Positions 25,902-33,862 of a DNA stretch of 64,000 bases are shown here, piece after piece. The stretch's first letter is position 1; each line of letters begins with the position of its first letter. The position numbers were made by a program, and so were the translations under genes. This stretch comes from Arthrobacter celericrescens (lineage in GTDB: Bacteria > Actinomycetota > Actinomycetes > Actinomycetales > Micrococcaceae), in NCBI RefSeq assembly GCF_003614925.1, contig NZ_QYLP01000090.1, forward strand, positions 1 through 64,000. Direction: 5' to 3'. A model generated the notes under the pieces. It was not told the origin of the DNA. It worked only from the letters and a program-made list of their open reading frames with translations, and ran no database searches.

Positions 25902-26462
25902 TTAACGCCGCTTGCCGAGGCGGTGTCCCGCCCAGAATGCCAGCACCAGCAGCCCTACGACAACGGTCACCAGGCCTGCCTGCGTCATCGGGCCGAGGAA
26001 GGCGATGCCGGGTGGGCTGAACGTTTCGTTCGCGAGCGGTGCGTACGCGAACCAGCCGAACGAGACCGGCTGGCTCTTGCCGGCCAGGGCGGTCACCACG
26101 CCTGCGATGACTACGGCCAGCCCCAGCAAAAGCATGACGACGTTCGTCCGTGCCCTGGCGCCCCTGCGGAGCCCCGCCCACATCGCCAGAACCAGCAGCC
26201 CGACGAGGGCAATGACATAACCGGCTTGTGTCAGCGGGCCAAGGATGGCGGCACCCGCCAAGTTGAAGAAATCGGGTGCCGGAGCGACAAAGCCGAAATC
26301 AAGCGGCTGGTTCGCTCCAATCACGGCGGTCACCATCCCCGCGATAACCGCCGCGAGACCTAGCAAAAGTACGACGACGGCCGTCACCTTTCTCATGCTG
26401 CCCGCATTGTTATCCGGCAGGCCCGGTTCGTCCGGCTTACTGTTATCCCCCAAAGATTCCAT
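25902..26462 (-). CDS. membrane protein with internal tandem duplication
   Basis: A 186-residue hypothetical membrane protein built from two related units of about 80 residues. Each has a hydrophobic helix (VVVLLLGLAAVIAGMVTAV; VVMLLLGLAVVIAGVVTAL), a polar loop with a QP(L/V)xFG motif, then G(P)LTQAG / GPMTQAG and a second helix ending W-A-G-x-R. This gives four membrane segments. ATG 26462 is my choice; a TTG at 26528 and ATG at 26396 are alternatives, none with a strong Shine-Dalgarno. Function unknown; it is convergent with allE and divergent from the secreted cupin. Confidence 0.65.
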   Translation of the reverse strand: MESLGDNSKPDEPGLPDNNAGSMRKVTAVVVLLLGLAAVIAGMVTAVIGANQPLDFGFVAPAPDFFNLAGAAILGPLTQAGYVIALVGLLVLAMWAGLRRGARARTNVVMLLLGLAVVIAGVVTALAGKSQPVSFGWFAYAPLANETFSPPGIAFLGPMTQAGLVTVVVGLLVLAFWAGHRLGKRR

Positions 26463-26721
26463 GCCCGCCAGAGTAGCAGCGCCCCGCCGTCGGGCAGCCT
26501 TAACGCGCGACTCAGGTGAATTTGTCAAGTCGTTGATTTAGCTGCCTGCCGGGGCCATAATCCCTCCTGCCCGGGCCGGACCATTTTGATCACTCCGCGG
26601 GGCTGTGGGGCGTCCGGGAGATCGTGTCCCGTGGGGCTGGTGGTCCTGGCTGGGGGTGGCTGACCACGCAATGTGTACCCCGGGGCCAAGGGTCCCGCGT
26701 GCAGTTGGAAGGGAATCCACC

Positions 26722-27186
26722 ATGAAATGGACAAGAGCCGCCACCTCCGCCGCTGTTTTCGTTGCGGTCGCGACATTGGCCACAAGCAGCATCGCCGTGG
26801 CCACGCCCGGTTCCGGGACCACGGCCGGTCCGGCGGTCATCGGAACGATCCAAGGCAGCCAGAAAACCGAACAGGATGACATCGAGTTCAAGACGAAGGG
26901 CGGCGTTGCCGTGCTCGATTTTGAACTCACATATGCGGTGGGCGCGTTCTCCGGCTGGCATAAGCACCCCGGCATTGTCATAGCCACGGTGAAATCCGGA
27001 TCGGTCACGAGGAAGCTGGGGTGCACCACCCAGACCTTCGTCGCCGGCGACACGTTTACCGAGGTCGGGCCGCACTTTGTGAGCAACCCGAGCACCACCA
27101 CGCCAGCGGTCTTGTCGATCACCCAGATCGTGCCAGTGGACCAGCTCAATGCCCGGAGGATCGACCTTCCGGCACCCACCTGCTGA
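26722..27186 (+). CDS. secreted cupin-domain protein
   Basis: A 154-residue protein with a Sec signal peptide (about residues 1-32, basic MKWTRAATS, hydrophobic core AVFVAVATLA, then an Ala-rich cleavage region). The mature part is a single cupin; GWHKHPGIV gives the HxH metal ligands of cupin motif 1. Two Cys residues may form a disulfide outside the cell. ATG 26722 has GGAAGGG 8-9 nt upstream. It appears monocistronic. The substrate is unknown; many such proteins are simply annotated as cupin. Confidence 0.78.
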   Translation: MKWTRAATSAAVFVAVATLATSSIAVATPGSGTTAGPAVIGTIQGSQKTEQDDIEFKTKGGVAVLDFELTYAVGAFSGWHKHPGIVIATVKSGSVTRKLGCTTQTFVAGDTFTEVGPHFVSNPSTTTPAVLSITQIVPVDQLNARRIDLPAPTC

Positions 27187-27340
27187 CCGGCCAGCGCGAA
27201 ATCGCGGGTGAAGCACGGGGTCGCCGGAGCGTTCCAGCGACCCCGCAGCCCTACCGCGACCCCTGCGCGGCGCCCCGGCGCGGCGCCCCGGGCCTCCAGC
27301 CCCAGGCAGCAGGCCTTGCCCGCCCTGCTAGGGTCTGTCC

Positions 27341-28816
27341 ATGGATGAAAACTTGGGGAAATTCATCAAAGACTTCGCTGCCTTGGTCCAGCTGGCACAG
27401 TCCGGACGGGAAGTGTTTCCAAACGGCAAGCAACTGTTCAAGGCGCTGACAGACCATCTGGGGACACCTGCAACGGAGTTATCCGTGGTGGTGGAGGAGA
27501 TCCAGGCCCACCGCCTGGTGGACGTGGACATCCTGATGGAGGCCGTGGCCGGCAGGGATCCCGGGCACCGCCTACTCGGGATCGGCGGCGGAGCCGAGCG
27601 CAACCACATGTCCCTGAGCGACATCCTCCAGCACTCCCGCATGTACCCGTCGTTTCCGCTGGCCCGCCCGGACTACACCAACCTCGCCATCGGGCCCGAC
27701 GAGCAGCGCCAGGTGGTCGCCATGGGCCTGTGGCTGTTCAGCTACGGCGGTGCCCCGCTGGCGGTCCTGCAACGCGAGGCCAACCACCAGTACGGCCGGC
27801 ACATGGCAACGCTTGAAGTCCTCTCCGAAGAGGCGGCGACGGCGGCTGCCTTCCTCGCCGAGATCCGCAGCAATCTGGAGCACACCAGCGTGTTCAAGGG
27901 CCAGGTCATCGCCCTGACCATGGGCGACTACGGCCCCACCATGGGCGGGGTCACCTTCATCCGCCGCCCGGAACTGGGCACACGGGACGTAGTTCTCCCC
28001 GGCGGGCTGCTGGGCCGGGTGGAGGACCACGCCCTGGGCATCGCCCGCCAGGCCTCCGTCCTCCAGGCACACGGCCAGCACCTCAAGCGCGGGCTGCTGC
28101 TCTACGGCCCGCCGGGCACCGGCAAGACGCACACCGTCAGGTACCTGCTGGGCCAAAGCGAAGGAACGACGGCGGTGCTCCTCTCGGGCGGGACCCTCGC
28201 CCGGGTTTCCGAAGCGGCGCGGATCGCGCGGGCACTCGCGCCGTCCATCGTGGTGCTCGAGGACTGCGACCTGATCGCCGAGGACCGCAGCTACGGCCAC
28301 GGTCCGCAGCCCCTGCTCTTCGAGGTGCTGGACGCCATGGACGGACTGGACAGCGATGCCGACGTCGCCTTCGTCCTCACCACCAACCGGGTGGACATGC
28401 TCGAACGCGCCCTGGCGCAGCGGCCCGGCCGGGTGGACCTCGCCGTCGAAATCCCGCTGCCCTCGGAGCACGAACGCGAACGGCTCCTGGAACTGTATTC
28501 CTCGGGCCTGGGCTTCTCGGCCGCAGCGCTCAAGGCTGCGTCGGCCCGCACGGCCGGGACCACTGCGTCGTTCGCCAAGGAGCTGGTGCGCCGCACGGTG
28601 GTGGCCGCGGCACTGGCCGGGGAGGCGCCGTCGGACACTCATCTGGAAGGCACTGTGGAGCAACTGATGGCCGACAGCGAGGCGCTCACCCGCAGCCTCT
28701 TAGGCAGCAACGGCCAGCATCCCGACGGCGGCGGCCCCGGTTCCGGGGCACCCGGCCATGGGGTGGACTTCGGTTTCGTCGCCGGGCCGTTTCCCCCGGG
28801 TTTCCCGCCCGGGTAG
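27341..28816 (+). CDS. AAA+ ATPase with unique N-terminal domain
   Basis: A 491-residue cytoplasmic protein. Residues 1-240 are not recognisable and are largely helical with a middle beta-rich part. The AAA+ core follows: Walker A GPPGTGKT (256-263), Walker B IVVLED (303-308), sensor 1 TTNR (347-350) and Arg-finger-like RPGR (361-364). The C-terminal 35 residues are Gly/Pro-rich. It resembles CDC48/ClpX-like AAA proteins of unknown client. It stands alone; the following gene is convergent. Confidence 0.8.
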   Translation: MDENLGKFIKDFAALVQLAQSGREVFPNGKQLFKALTDHLGTPATELSVVVEEIQAHRLVDVDILMEAVAGRDPGHRLLGIGGGAERNHMSLSDILQHSRMYPSFPLARPDYTNLAIGPDEQRQVVAMGLWLFSYGGAPLAVLQREANHQYGRHMATLEVLSEEAATAAAFLAEIRSNLEHTSVFKGQVIALTMGDYGPTMGGVTFIRRPELGTRDVVLPGGLLGRVEDHALGIARQASVLQAHGQHLKRGLLLYGPPGTGKTHTVRYLLGQSEGTTAVLLSGGTLARVSEAARIARALAPSIVVLEDCDLIAEDRSYGHGPQPLLFEVLDAMDGLDSDADVAFVLTTNRVDMLERALAQRPGRVDLAVEIPLPSEHERERLLELYSSGLGFSAAALKAASARTAGTTASFAKELVRRTVVAAALAGEAPSDTHLEGTVEQLMADSEALTRSLLGSNGQHPDGGGPGSGAPGHGVDFGFVAGPFPPGFPPG

Positions 28817-28820
28817 CGGC

Positions 28821-29036
28821 TCAGTCGGAGGGCGCCCAGCTCAATTTGATGGTGGCACCTTCGGCGTCCTCTTCGATGCAGAGCTGCAGCTCCTCGCCGA
28901 AGAGGAATTCATGCTCCAGGGTGCGGCCGTCAATGCGCGCCGCTTCCACCAGGCGGGTCATGGCACTGGCCACGGCCCTGCCCCAGTCGTGGGGATGTTT
29001 ACTTGAGGCCTTTTCGAGCGCCGAGTAGCTCGTCAT
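28821..29036 (-). CDS. small acidic hypothetical protein
   Basis: A 71-residue protein (MTSYSALEKASSKHPHDWGRAVASAMTRLVEAARIDGRTLEHEF...), soluble and acidic at the C-terminus. GGAGAA lies about 12 nt before ATG 29036. It ends 4 bases after the stop of the convergent AAA+ gene. I do not recognise it. Confidence 0.6.
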   Translation of the reverse strand: MTSYSALEKASSKHPHDWGRAVASAMTRLVEAARIDGRTLEHEFLFGEELQLCIEEDAEGATIKLSWAPSD

Positions 29037-29117
29037 GCCATCAATTGTTCTCCGAAGCGGCCGGTTCTGCCAGAGCACGTTGCCCGGGACGCGGAGTGTC
29101 AGGTGCCGACACTCCGT

Positions 29118-29702
29118 TCACCGCGGGGTTTCCAGGAAAGATCCGAGGGCGGCAATCGCCCGTTCCGTGATCACCGCCCTGTCCCCGCCGCCGTCGACGT
29201 CCACGACGATCCCCCGTTCCGCATAGGCGGTCACCACCGGCAGGGTTTCCTCCTGGTACAGCTCCAGCCGGCGGCGGATCACCTCCTCGGTATCGTCGCT
29301 GCGGCCCTGTTCGGACGCCCGTTGGAGGAGCCGCCGGACCAGCTCCCCCTCGTCGAGGTCCAGCCGCACGACGGCGTCCAGCTGCTTCCCGTCGTCCGCC
29401 AGCAGGGCGTCGAGCGCCGCGAGCTGAGCCAGGTTGCGCGGGTAGCCATCCAGCAGGAAGCCGTTCCCGACGTCGTCGCCGTCCAGGCGACGCGCGACCA
29501 TCGCGTCGGTGAGCCGGTCCGGCACGAGCTCGCCCCTGTCCATGAACCGGCTGGCCTCGACGCCGAGTTCGGTCTGCTCCCGTACGTGGGTGCGGAAGAG
29601 CTCGCCTGTGGAAATGGCCGGGATGCCGAAGTGCGCGGCGAGATATTCGGCCTGGGTGCCCTTTCCGGAGCCGGGCGCGCCGATGATGATCATGCGGGTC
29701 AT
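29118..29702 (-). CDS. adenylate kinase, short type
   Basis: Transfers phosphate between ATP and AMP; 194 residues. The P-loop GAPGSGKGT is at residues 8-16, ISTGELFR and RGELVPDRL are the AMP-binding region, and LLDGYPRN is the conserved DGFPR-type motif with Tyr for Phe. The LID is the short form (no Zn-Cys loop). Most actinobacteria carry adk in the ribosomal-protein/secY cluster, so this isolated copy is probably a paralogue. ATG 29702 has only a weak Shine-Dalgarno (AGGC). Confidence 0.85.
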   Translation of the reverse strand: MTRMIIIGAPGSGKGTQAEYLAAHFGIPAISTGELFRTHVREQTELGVEASRFMDRGELVPDRLTDAMVARRLDGDDVGNGFLLDGYPRNLAQLAALDALLADDGKQLDAVVRLDLDEGELVRRLLQRASEQGRSDDTEEVIRRRLELYQEETLPVVTAYAERGIVVDVDGGGDRAVITERAIAALGSFLETPR

Positions 29703-30008
29703 GCCTGAGCCTAGCAACGGGCGCGTCCGTTGGCACCAGGTCCGCGGAACGTGGAGGCCGCGCGACCGGTTGTGAGAGCCCGCACCTGCTTTTATCCAAA
29801 TGCCGGATTAAATACGTGCTAGCACGGAAGCGCACGCCCCTGCCCCGGGAGCACTATTGATTTCGGGCCAGGAACCCCTGGCCCGAAGCGGGGGACCCGC
29901 ACCGTAGAGGGACCTCCACTGATTGCCGGCAGGCCGGAGCGCACAGCCCGGGCCGCGGATGTCCGTTCACATCCGCACCGCCGGTCCACATCACACCCCA
30001 GGAGAGAA
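29703..30008. other. intergenic region upstream of secreted protein
   Basis: This 306-base gap between divergent genes holds an AT-rich stretch, a CGTGCT-AGCACG perfect palindrome (29815-29826), and a perfect 11-bp hairpin (TTCGGGCCAGG, 29862-29887). No gene is evident. Confidence 0.5.
29862..29887. other. perfect 11-bp inverted repeat, loop AACC
   Basis: TTCGGGCCAGG pairs exactly with its complement. It lies 120 bases before the secreted-protein start, so it may be in the 5' leader. No T-tract follows. Confidence 0.5.
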
Positions 30009-30488
30009 ATGCGCACCAACACCCTGTCCCGGCCAAAGCGCGCCCGGATCATCTCAGCACTTGCCGTCAGCCTTGGCCTCGCCGGCGCCAGCCTGGCCCT
30101 CAGCGCACCCGCCCAGGCCCACACCGCCTATTCCTGCACGGTCGAACCGTTGAAGCCGATCTTCTCGCACTTCAACAGCAGCGGCGTGAAGGTCCTCGAC
30201 TACCGGATCACGGCAAGCTGCTCCGGAAGCCGCTCCCTCTACATCCAGCAGGAGCGCTGGGAATCGGACGGCTGGCCCAACCCGGATGACTACCTGGGCA
30301 CCTCGTACTTCAGCAAGTACCTGAGCGCAGGAACCAGCACCACCATCCACAACTACCGCACCTTGGTGGACGGTGAAATCGGCTACGAAGAGGTCTACCA
30401 GAAGATCCGCTTCAAGGTGGGCAGCGGCGGCGTCTGGTCCGGCTGGACCGGCTGGCACACGAGCTCCCAGCTGTCGATCTCGAACTAG
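30009..30488 (+). CDS. secreted two-cysteine protein, module copy 1
   Basis: A 159-residue exported protein of unknown function. Residues 1-37 form a Sec signal (RPKRAR, hydrophobic ALAVSLGLAGASLAL, cleavage at AQA). The mature chain has two Cys in SCTVEPLKP and ITASCSG, likely disulfide-bonded, and ends with IRFKVGSGGVWSGWTGW. The gene at 45810 encodes an equal-length paralogue sharing SCTV-PLKP, DYRI, IQQ-x-WE, EEVY/EEMY and RFKVGS-x-GVW. Both are convergent with a response regulator/histidine kinase operon. The pairing suggests an envelope signal or target protein of that system; this is inference. GGAGAG lies before ATG 30009. Confidence 0.8.
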   Translation: MRTNTLSRPKRARIISALAVSLGLAGASLALSAPAQAHTAYSCTVEPLKPIFSHFNSSGVKVLDYRITASCSGSRSLYIQQERWESDGWPNPDDYLGTSYFSKYLSAGTSTTIHNYRTLVDGEIGYEEVYQKIRFKVGSGGVWSGWTGWHTSSQLSISN

Positions 30489-30506
30489 CCCCCATCGGCT
30501 GCAGAG

Positions 30507-30540
30507 GGCCGGCCCGGTACGCATGCGTACCGGGCCGGTT
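30507..30540. terminator. perfect bidirectional hairpin
   Basis: GGCCGGCCCGGTACGC is followed by its near-exact complement, forming a 16-bp stem with a minimal loop. It lies between the convergent secreted-protein and response-regulator genes. Confidence 0.85.
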
Positions 30541-30546
30541 CCGCGC

Positions 30547-31230
30547 TTAATGGATGGCCCTGTGCCCTCCCCCGGACCGCAGATAGCTCAGGACGGCGAG
30601 GACCCGCCGGTGGTCTTCGGGTTCGGGCCGCAGGTTGAACTTCACGAAGATGCTGCGGATATGCGCCTCCACGGTACGTTCACCAAGGAACAGGCAGCGG
30701 CTGATCGCCTGGTTGGTGCGCCCCTCAGCCATGAGTTCGAGCACTTCCCGTTCCCGGGTGCTCAGCTCCTCCCCGCTTTGGCGGCCTTCCTGCGGCCGCG
30801 AAACCAAGCGGGACACGAGGTCCGGGTCGACGGCGGTGCCGCCGGCAGCCACCCGCCGCAGGGCGTCGAGGAAATCCTCGACGTCGGACACACGTTCCTT
30901 CAGCAGGTAACCGAGGCCTTTCGCGCCATCCGCCCCGGCGAACAGCGACATCGCATTCTCCGTCTCCACGTACTGGGACAGCAGCAGCACCCCGGTCGCC
31001 GGATGCCGGCGCCGGATCTCCCGGGCAGCCTCGATCCCTTCGGTCGCGTAGCCCGGCGGCATGCGGATGTCCACGACGGCGGCATCCGGACGCTCGCGGT
31101 CGACGCAGCTGAGAAGTTCCCCGGCGTCGCCGGCTTCGCAAACCACCGTCATGCCTTCGGCTTCCAGCAGCGCGGCCAGCCCCCTGCGCAGCAGTGCGGA
31201 ATCATCCGCGATGGCAACCCTCAACGTCAT
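30547..31230 (-). CDS. NarL/LuxR family response regulator, module copy 1
   Basis: A 227-residue cytoplasmic transcription regulator. The receiver domain (1-120) has the acidic pair in IADDSALL, phosphoacceptor Asp in AAVVDIRMPP and the conserved Lys in YLLKERV. The C-terminal LuxR-type HTH is STREREVLELMAEGRTNQAISRCLFLGERTVEAHI. ATG 31230 overlaps the histidine kinase stop by 4 nt (ATGA), so the two are co-translated. It is about 66% identical by eye to the regulator at 46392. It may control the convergent secreted-protein gene. Confidence 0.92.
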   Translation of the reverse strand: MTLRVAIADDSALLRRGLAALLEAEGMTVVCEAGDAGELLSCVDRERPDAAVVDIRMPPGYATEGIEAAREIRRRHPATGVLLLSQYVETENAMSLFAGADGAKGLGYLLKERVSDVEDFLDALRRVAAGGTAVDPDLVSRLVSRPQEGRQSGEELSTREREVLELMAEGRTNQAISRCLFLGERTVEAHIRSIFVKFNLRPEPEDHRRVLAVLSYLRSGGGHRAIH

Positions 31231-33119
31231 GGCGTGGCTCCTTTCTCTTCGCCCGGCTGCGCAGGAAATTCGCCCGGCTGCGCAGGAAGTGATGCCGGGT
31301 CCGGGCTGAACGGCAAGACTGCCGTGACGGCGGTGCCCCGCCCCGGGGGACTGACGACGTCGAAAGTGCCGCCCAGCGCGGCCGCGCGGTCTGCGAGCCC
31401 CATCAGTCCGCCGTCGGGCCCGGGCGCAGCGCCTCCCCGGCCGTTGTCCATGACCACCACGGTCAGCCCGTCCGCGGTTCCCGTCGCCCGGACATGGATC
31501 ATGGTGGCGCCTGCGTGCTTGGCAGTGTTGGTCACGGCCTCGGCACAGATGAAGTAGGCGGCGAGTTCAACCGCAGGGGGCACGGGTGCGGCGAGCTCCA
31601 CCTGCACGTCCATGGGCACGGCGGTGCGCTCGGCGAGCGCGGTGAGGGATCCGGCGAGGCCGCGTTCGCGCAGCGACGGCGGGTACACGCCACGGGCCAG
31701 CTCCCGGAGTTCGCGCAATGCCGTGTTGAGTTCCCCGGCGGCGTGCCCGATCAGCTCCCGGACGTCGGCATCGGCGGCGAGGCGGCGGGCCCGGGCGAGT
31801 TCCATGGCGACGGCCACCAGGCGCTGCTGGGCGCCGTCGTGCAGGTCCCGTTCGAGCTGCCGGCGGCGGGCGTCCCCGGCGGTGACGATGCGTTCCCGGG
31901 AACGGCGCACTTCGATCAGCTGTTCCCGCAACTGCTGCTCCATGTTCCGGTTTTCCAGGGTGAGGGAGGTGGCGCTGCGCACGGCTTCGAGCAGGCGGGG
32001 CTGGTCGCGGAGCGCCTGGTCGAACACCAGGGCACCCACCGGCAGGCCCCTGCGTTCCAGCAACATGGCGGCCCGTCCGCTGTGTTCCTCCGGGAGTTCG
32101 CGGGCCCTGCCGTGTCCGTCGATGAAGCCAGGCTGCCCCGGAGACCATTGCCACAGCTCCAGGCTCGGGTCCCGGACCGTCTTCCGCAGCGCGTCGGTGA
32201 GCCGCTCGCTGAGCGGGGCGGAGCCGATCTCCACCATGAGCTCGCTGAGGGACCCGCGGGCGAAACGGTAGCGCCACAACCCCAGCAATACCGCCAAGGG
32301 GATCACCGCCGTCGCGGGGTATTGCCAGAGCAGCGCCTCCGAAACCTGCGGGCCGGAGAACTGGACGACGGCGGCGGCCACCCAGATGGTCGCGCCGGTC
32401 TTGAGGACCAGGGCGAAGCCGAGCGGCAGGAAGGCGCTCCGGTAGGCCGGGGTGCCGGCGTGCCAGCGCATGGCCAGGAGCACGACGATTGCCAGCCCCA
32501 CGCCGATCTGCACCACACGGGCCACGTTTCCAATGGCCGTGGTGAGCGCGAGGTCGTCCCAAAGCAGGAGCAGGTTCTGCGAGGTGGAATCCCCCGCGGC
32601 GACGTGCTGGCGCGGATCGAAGAACGCCCAGTTGGCCACGGCAATGGCCAGCCACAGGGAGAAGAAGAAGCCCACGGCCACCTTCTGGACCCGGGTCTTG
32701 AGCGTCCCGGTGGGGAAGCTCAGCGCCAGCTGCAGCAACGGCGGCTGGTACATCAAGGTCAGCGTCACCCCGACGGTGAAGGCCAGGGGATCGCTGGAGC
32801 GGCGTAGTCCCGCTGCCAGCCACAGCCAGCCCGCCAGGATCAAAAGGAAACCCGGCCTGGCGTTCGGCCGGCTCCGCCATGCGGCCACACCGGAGAGGAC
32901 AAGGCCCAATCCGACGGCGAGGAACATCGCAAGTTCAAGGACTCCGAAGGGGGCCCTGTCCGCGATCCCGCCCAGGTGCACAACGCCCTGCGCGTTGAGC
33001 AGCCCGAGGGTCCGGGCAGGATCCTGCAGCGCGGCCGGCGACCAGTCGACGGCCAGCAGCACGACGACGGCCAGGCCGGCGGTCACCGCCAGCACCAACG
33101 CACTCTGCCGTGGAGTCAC
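31227..33119 (-). CDS. membrane sensor histidine kinase (NarX/LiaS type), module copy 1
   Basis: A 630-residue kinase. About residues 1-280 contain some eight hydrophobic segments forming an integral-membrane sensor (LVLAVTAGLAVVVLLAVDWSP onward). The HisKA_3 dimerisation domain has phosphoacceptor His in ERDLHDGAQQRLV, and HATPase_c shows the N-box AEAVTNTAKHA, G1 MDNGRGG and the GLADRAAALGG region. GTG 33119 is chosen because GGAGGGGG lies 9 nt upstream and the paralogue begins at the same point (TQKQ/TPRQ). It overlaps the response regulator by 4 nt and follows a small 2-TM protein gene. Confidence 0.9.
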   Translation of the reverse strand: MTPRQSALVLAVTAGLAVVVLLAVDWSPAALQDPARTLGLLNAQGVVHLGGIADRAPFGVLELAMFLAVGLGLVLSGVAAWRSRPNARPGFLLILAGWLWLAAGLRRSSDPLAFTVGVTLTLMYQPPLLQLALSFPTGTLKTRVQKVAVGFFFSLWLAIAVANWAFFDPRQHVAAGDSTSQNLLLLWDDLALTTAIGNVARVVQIGVGLAIVVLLAMRWHAGTPAYRSAFLPLGFALVLKTGATIWVAAAVVQFSGPQVSEALLWQYPATAVIPLAVLLGLWRYRFARGSLSELMVEIGSAPLSERLTDALRKTVRDPSLELWQWSPGQPGFIDGHGRARELPEEHSGRAAMLLERRGLPVGALVFDQALRDQPRLLEAVRSATSLTLENRNMEQQLREQLIEVRRSRERIVTAGDARRRQLERDLHDGAQQRLVAVAMELARARRLAADADVRELIGHAAGELNTALRELRELARGVYPPSLRERGLAGSLTALAERTAVPMDVQVELAAPVPPAVELAAYFICAEAVTNTAKHAGATMIHVRATGTADGLTVVVMDNGRGGAAPGPDGGLMGLADRAAALGGTFDVVSPPGRGTAVTAVLPFSPDPASLPAQPGEFPAQPGEEKGATP

Positions 33120-33220
33120 CGTGCCACCCCCTCCGCCACGGCTTAAGATTCCCATGCCGGAGGGCGGCGGGCTACAGGGAATTCAGTGGCTGTTCCGGAC
33201 GGAACCCGGACGCGGCAGCG

Positions 33221-33541
33221 TCAGTCTTCGCGCTGGAGGCGGGCCAGCGCGATGCGGCGCAGCTCGGCGAGGCTCTTCAGCAGCGGCGTGGTGATTCCGG
33301 CGTCGTGGGTTCCGCGGTAGCGGCGGCTGATGTCCATGACGGAAAGGGCCACGGCCACCGGGCTGAGCACCACGGCGGCGTAAATGAAGATCATCCAGGA
33401 CAGCACCGTCAGGGGCGACTGGCCGCCGCTGAGCCAGCTCAGTCCGCCCAGCAGGCCCACTGTCCAAAACAACAGGACGCCACCCAGCACAACCCCTGCA
33501 GGAAAGTACTCGCTCCGCACTACACGCATCAGCTTTTCCAC
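33221..33541 (-). CDS. small two-helix membrane protein
   Basis: A 106-residue protein with two hydrophobic segments (VVLGGVLLFWTVGLLGGLSWL and WMIFIYAAVVLSPVAVALSV) and a basic C-terminal tail (LAELRRIALARLQRED). The start may be GTG 33541 or ATG 33529; the latter has GGTGGAAAAG upstream. It precedes the histidine kinase by about 100 bases on the same strand and may belong to that operon. Function unknown. Confidence 0.65.
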   Translation of the reverse strand: MEKLMRVVRSEYFPAGVVLGGVLLFWTVGLLGGLSWLSGGQSPLTVLSWMIFIYAAVVLSPVAVALSVMDISRRYRGTHDAGITTPLLKSLAELRRIALARLQRED

Positions 33542-33731
33542 CAGCCGAACCCCATCTTCAACACCCGGATTTCACAACAACCAAGACAAGTATGAGGCCG
33601 CCGAATAGCTGATTAAGCCGTTTCCGGGCAGAGGTGATGAAGCTAACTTTCCGGTCTTCGGAAGGGGCCCGGCAAGGGCCCGTGAAGAACCGAAAAGGAC
33701 CTTCGCGCGGGCTCCGGGAACGCCGGGTGTT

Positions 33732-33745
33732 GTGAGCCACCTCAC
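33732..33745. promoter_or_regulatory. CRP/GlxR-like box upstream of MHS transporter
   Basis: GTGAGCCACCTCAC fits GTGA-N6-TCAC and is a perfect GTGAG-N4-CTCAC palindrome, 118 bases before the transporter ATG. Confidence 0.45.
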
Positions 33746-33784
33746 CGTGGAGTACTCTTTTCATGAACCGCATATCGTACAAGC

Positions 33785-33799
33785 GTTCGTAATACGAAC
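33785..33799. promoter_or_regulatory. GTTCGT-AAT-ACGAAC palindrome
   Basis: A perfect six-base dyad 64 bases before the MHS transporter ATG, a likely operator. The half AATACGAA also occurs at 20582-20589 near the IclR/malic enzyme promoter. Confidence 0.5.
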
Positions 33800-33862
33800 A
33801 AGTTGCACAGCAAACCAGCAAAAGACCCCAACACCGTCTTTCAGCGCGGAAGGACTTCCGGA

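Larger units (their letters stand above)
33542..33862. other. promoter region of MHS transporter
   Basis: This 321-base gap holds a CRP-like box (33732-33745) and a GTTCGT-AAT-ACGAAC palindrome (33785-33799). The first 170 bases show no supported feature. Confidence 0.5.

Noticed and set aside
33803..33862. Upstream in-frame start for the MHS transporter
   Set aside because: It lies within the palindrome/promoter region and has no ribosome-binding site, while ATG 33863 has GGAAGGA.
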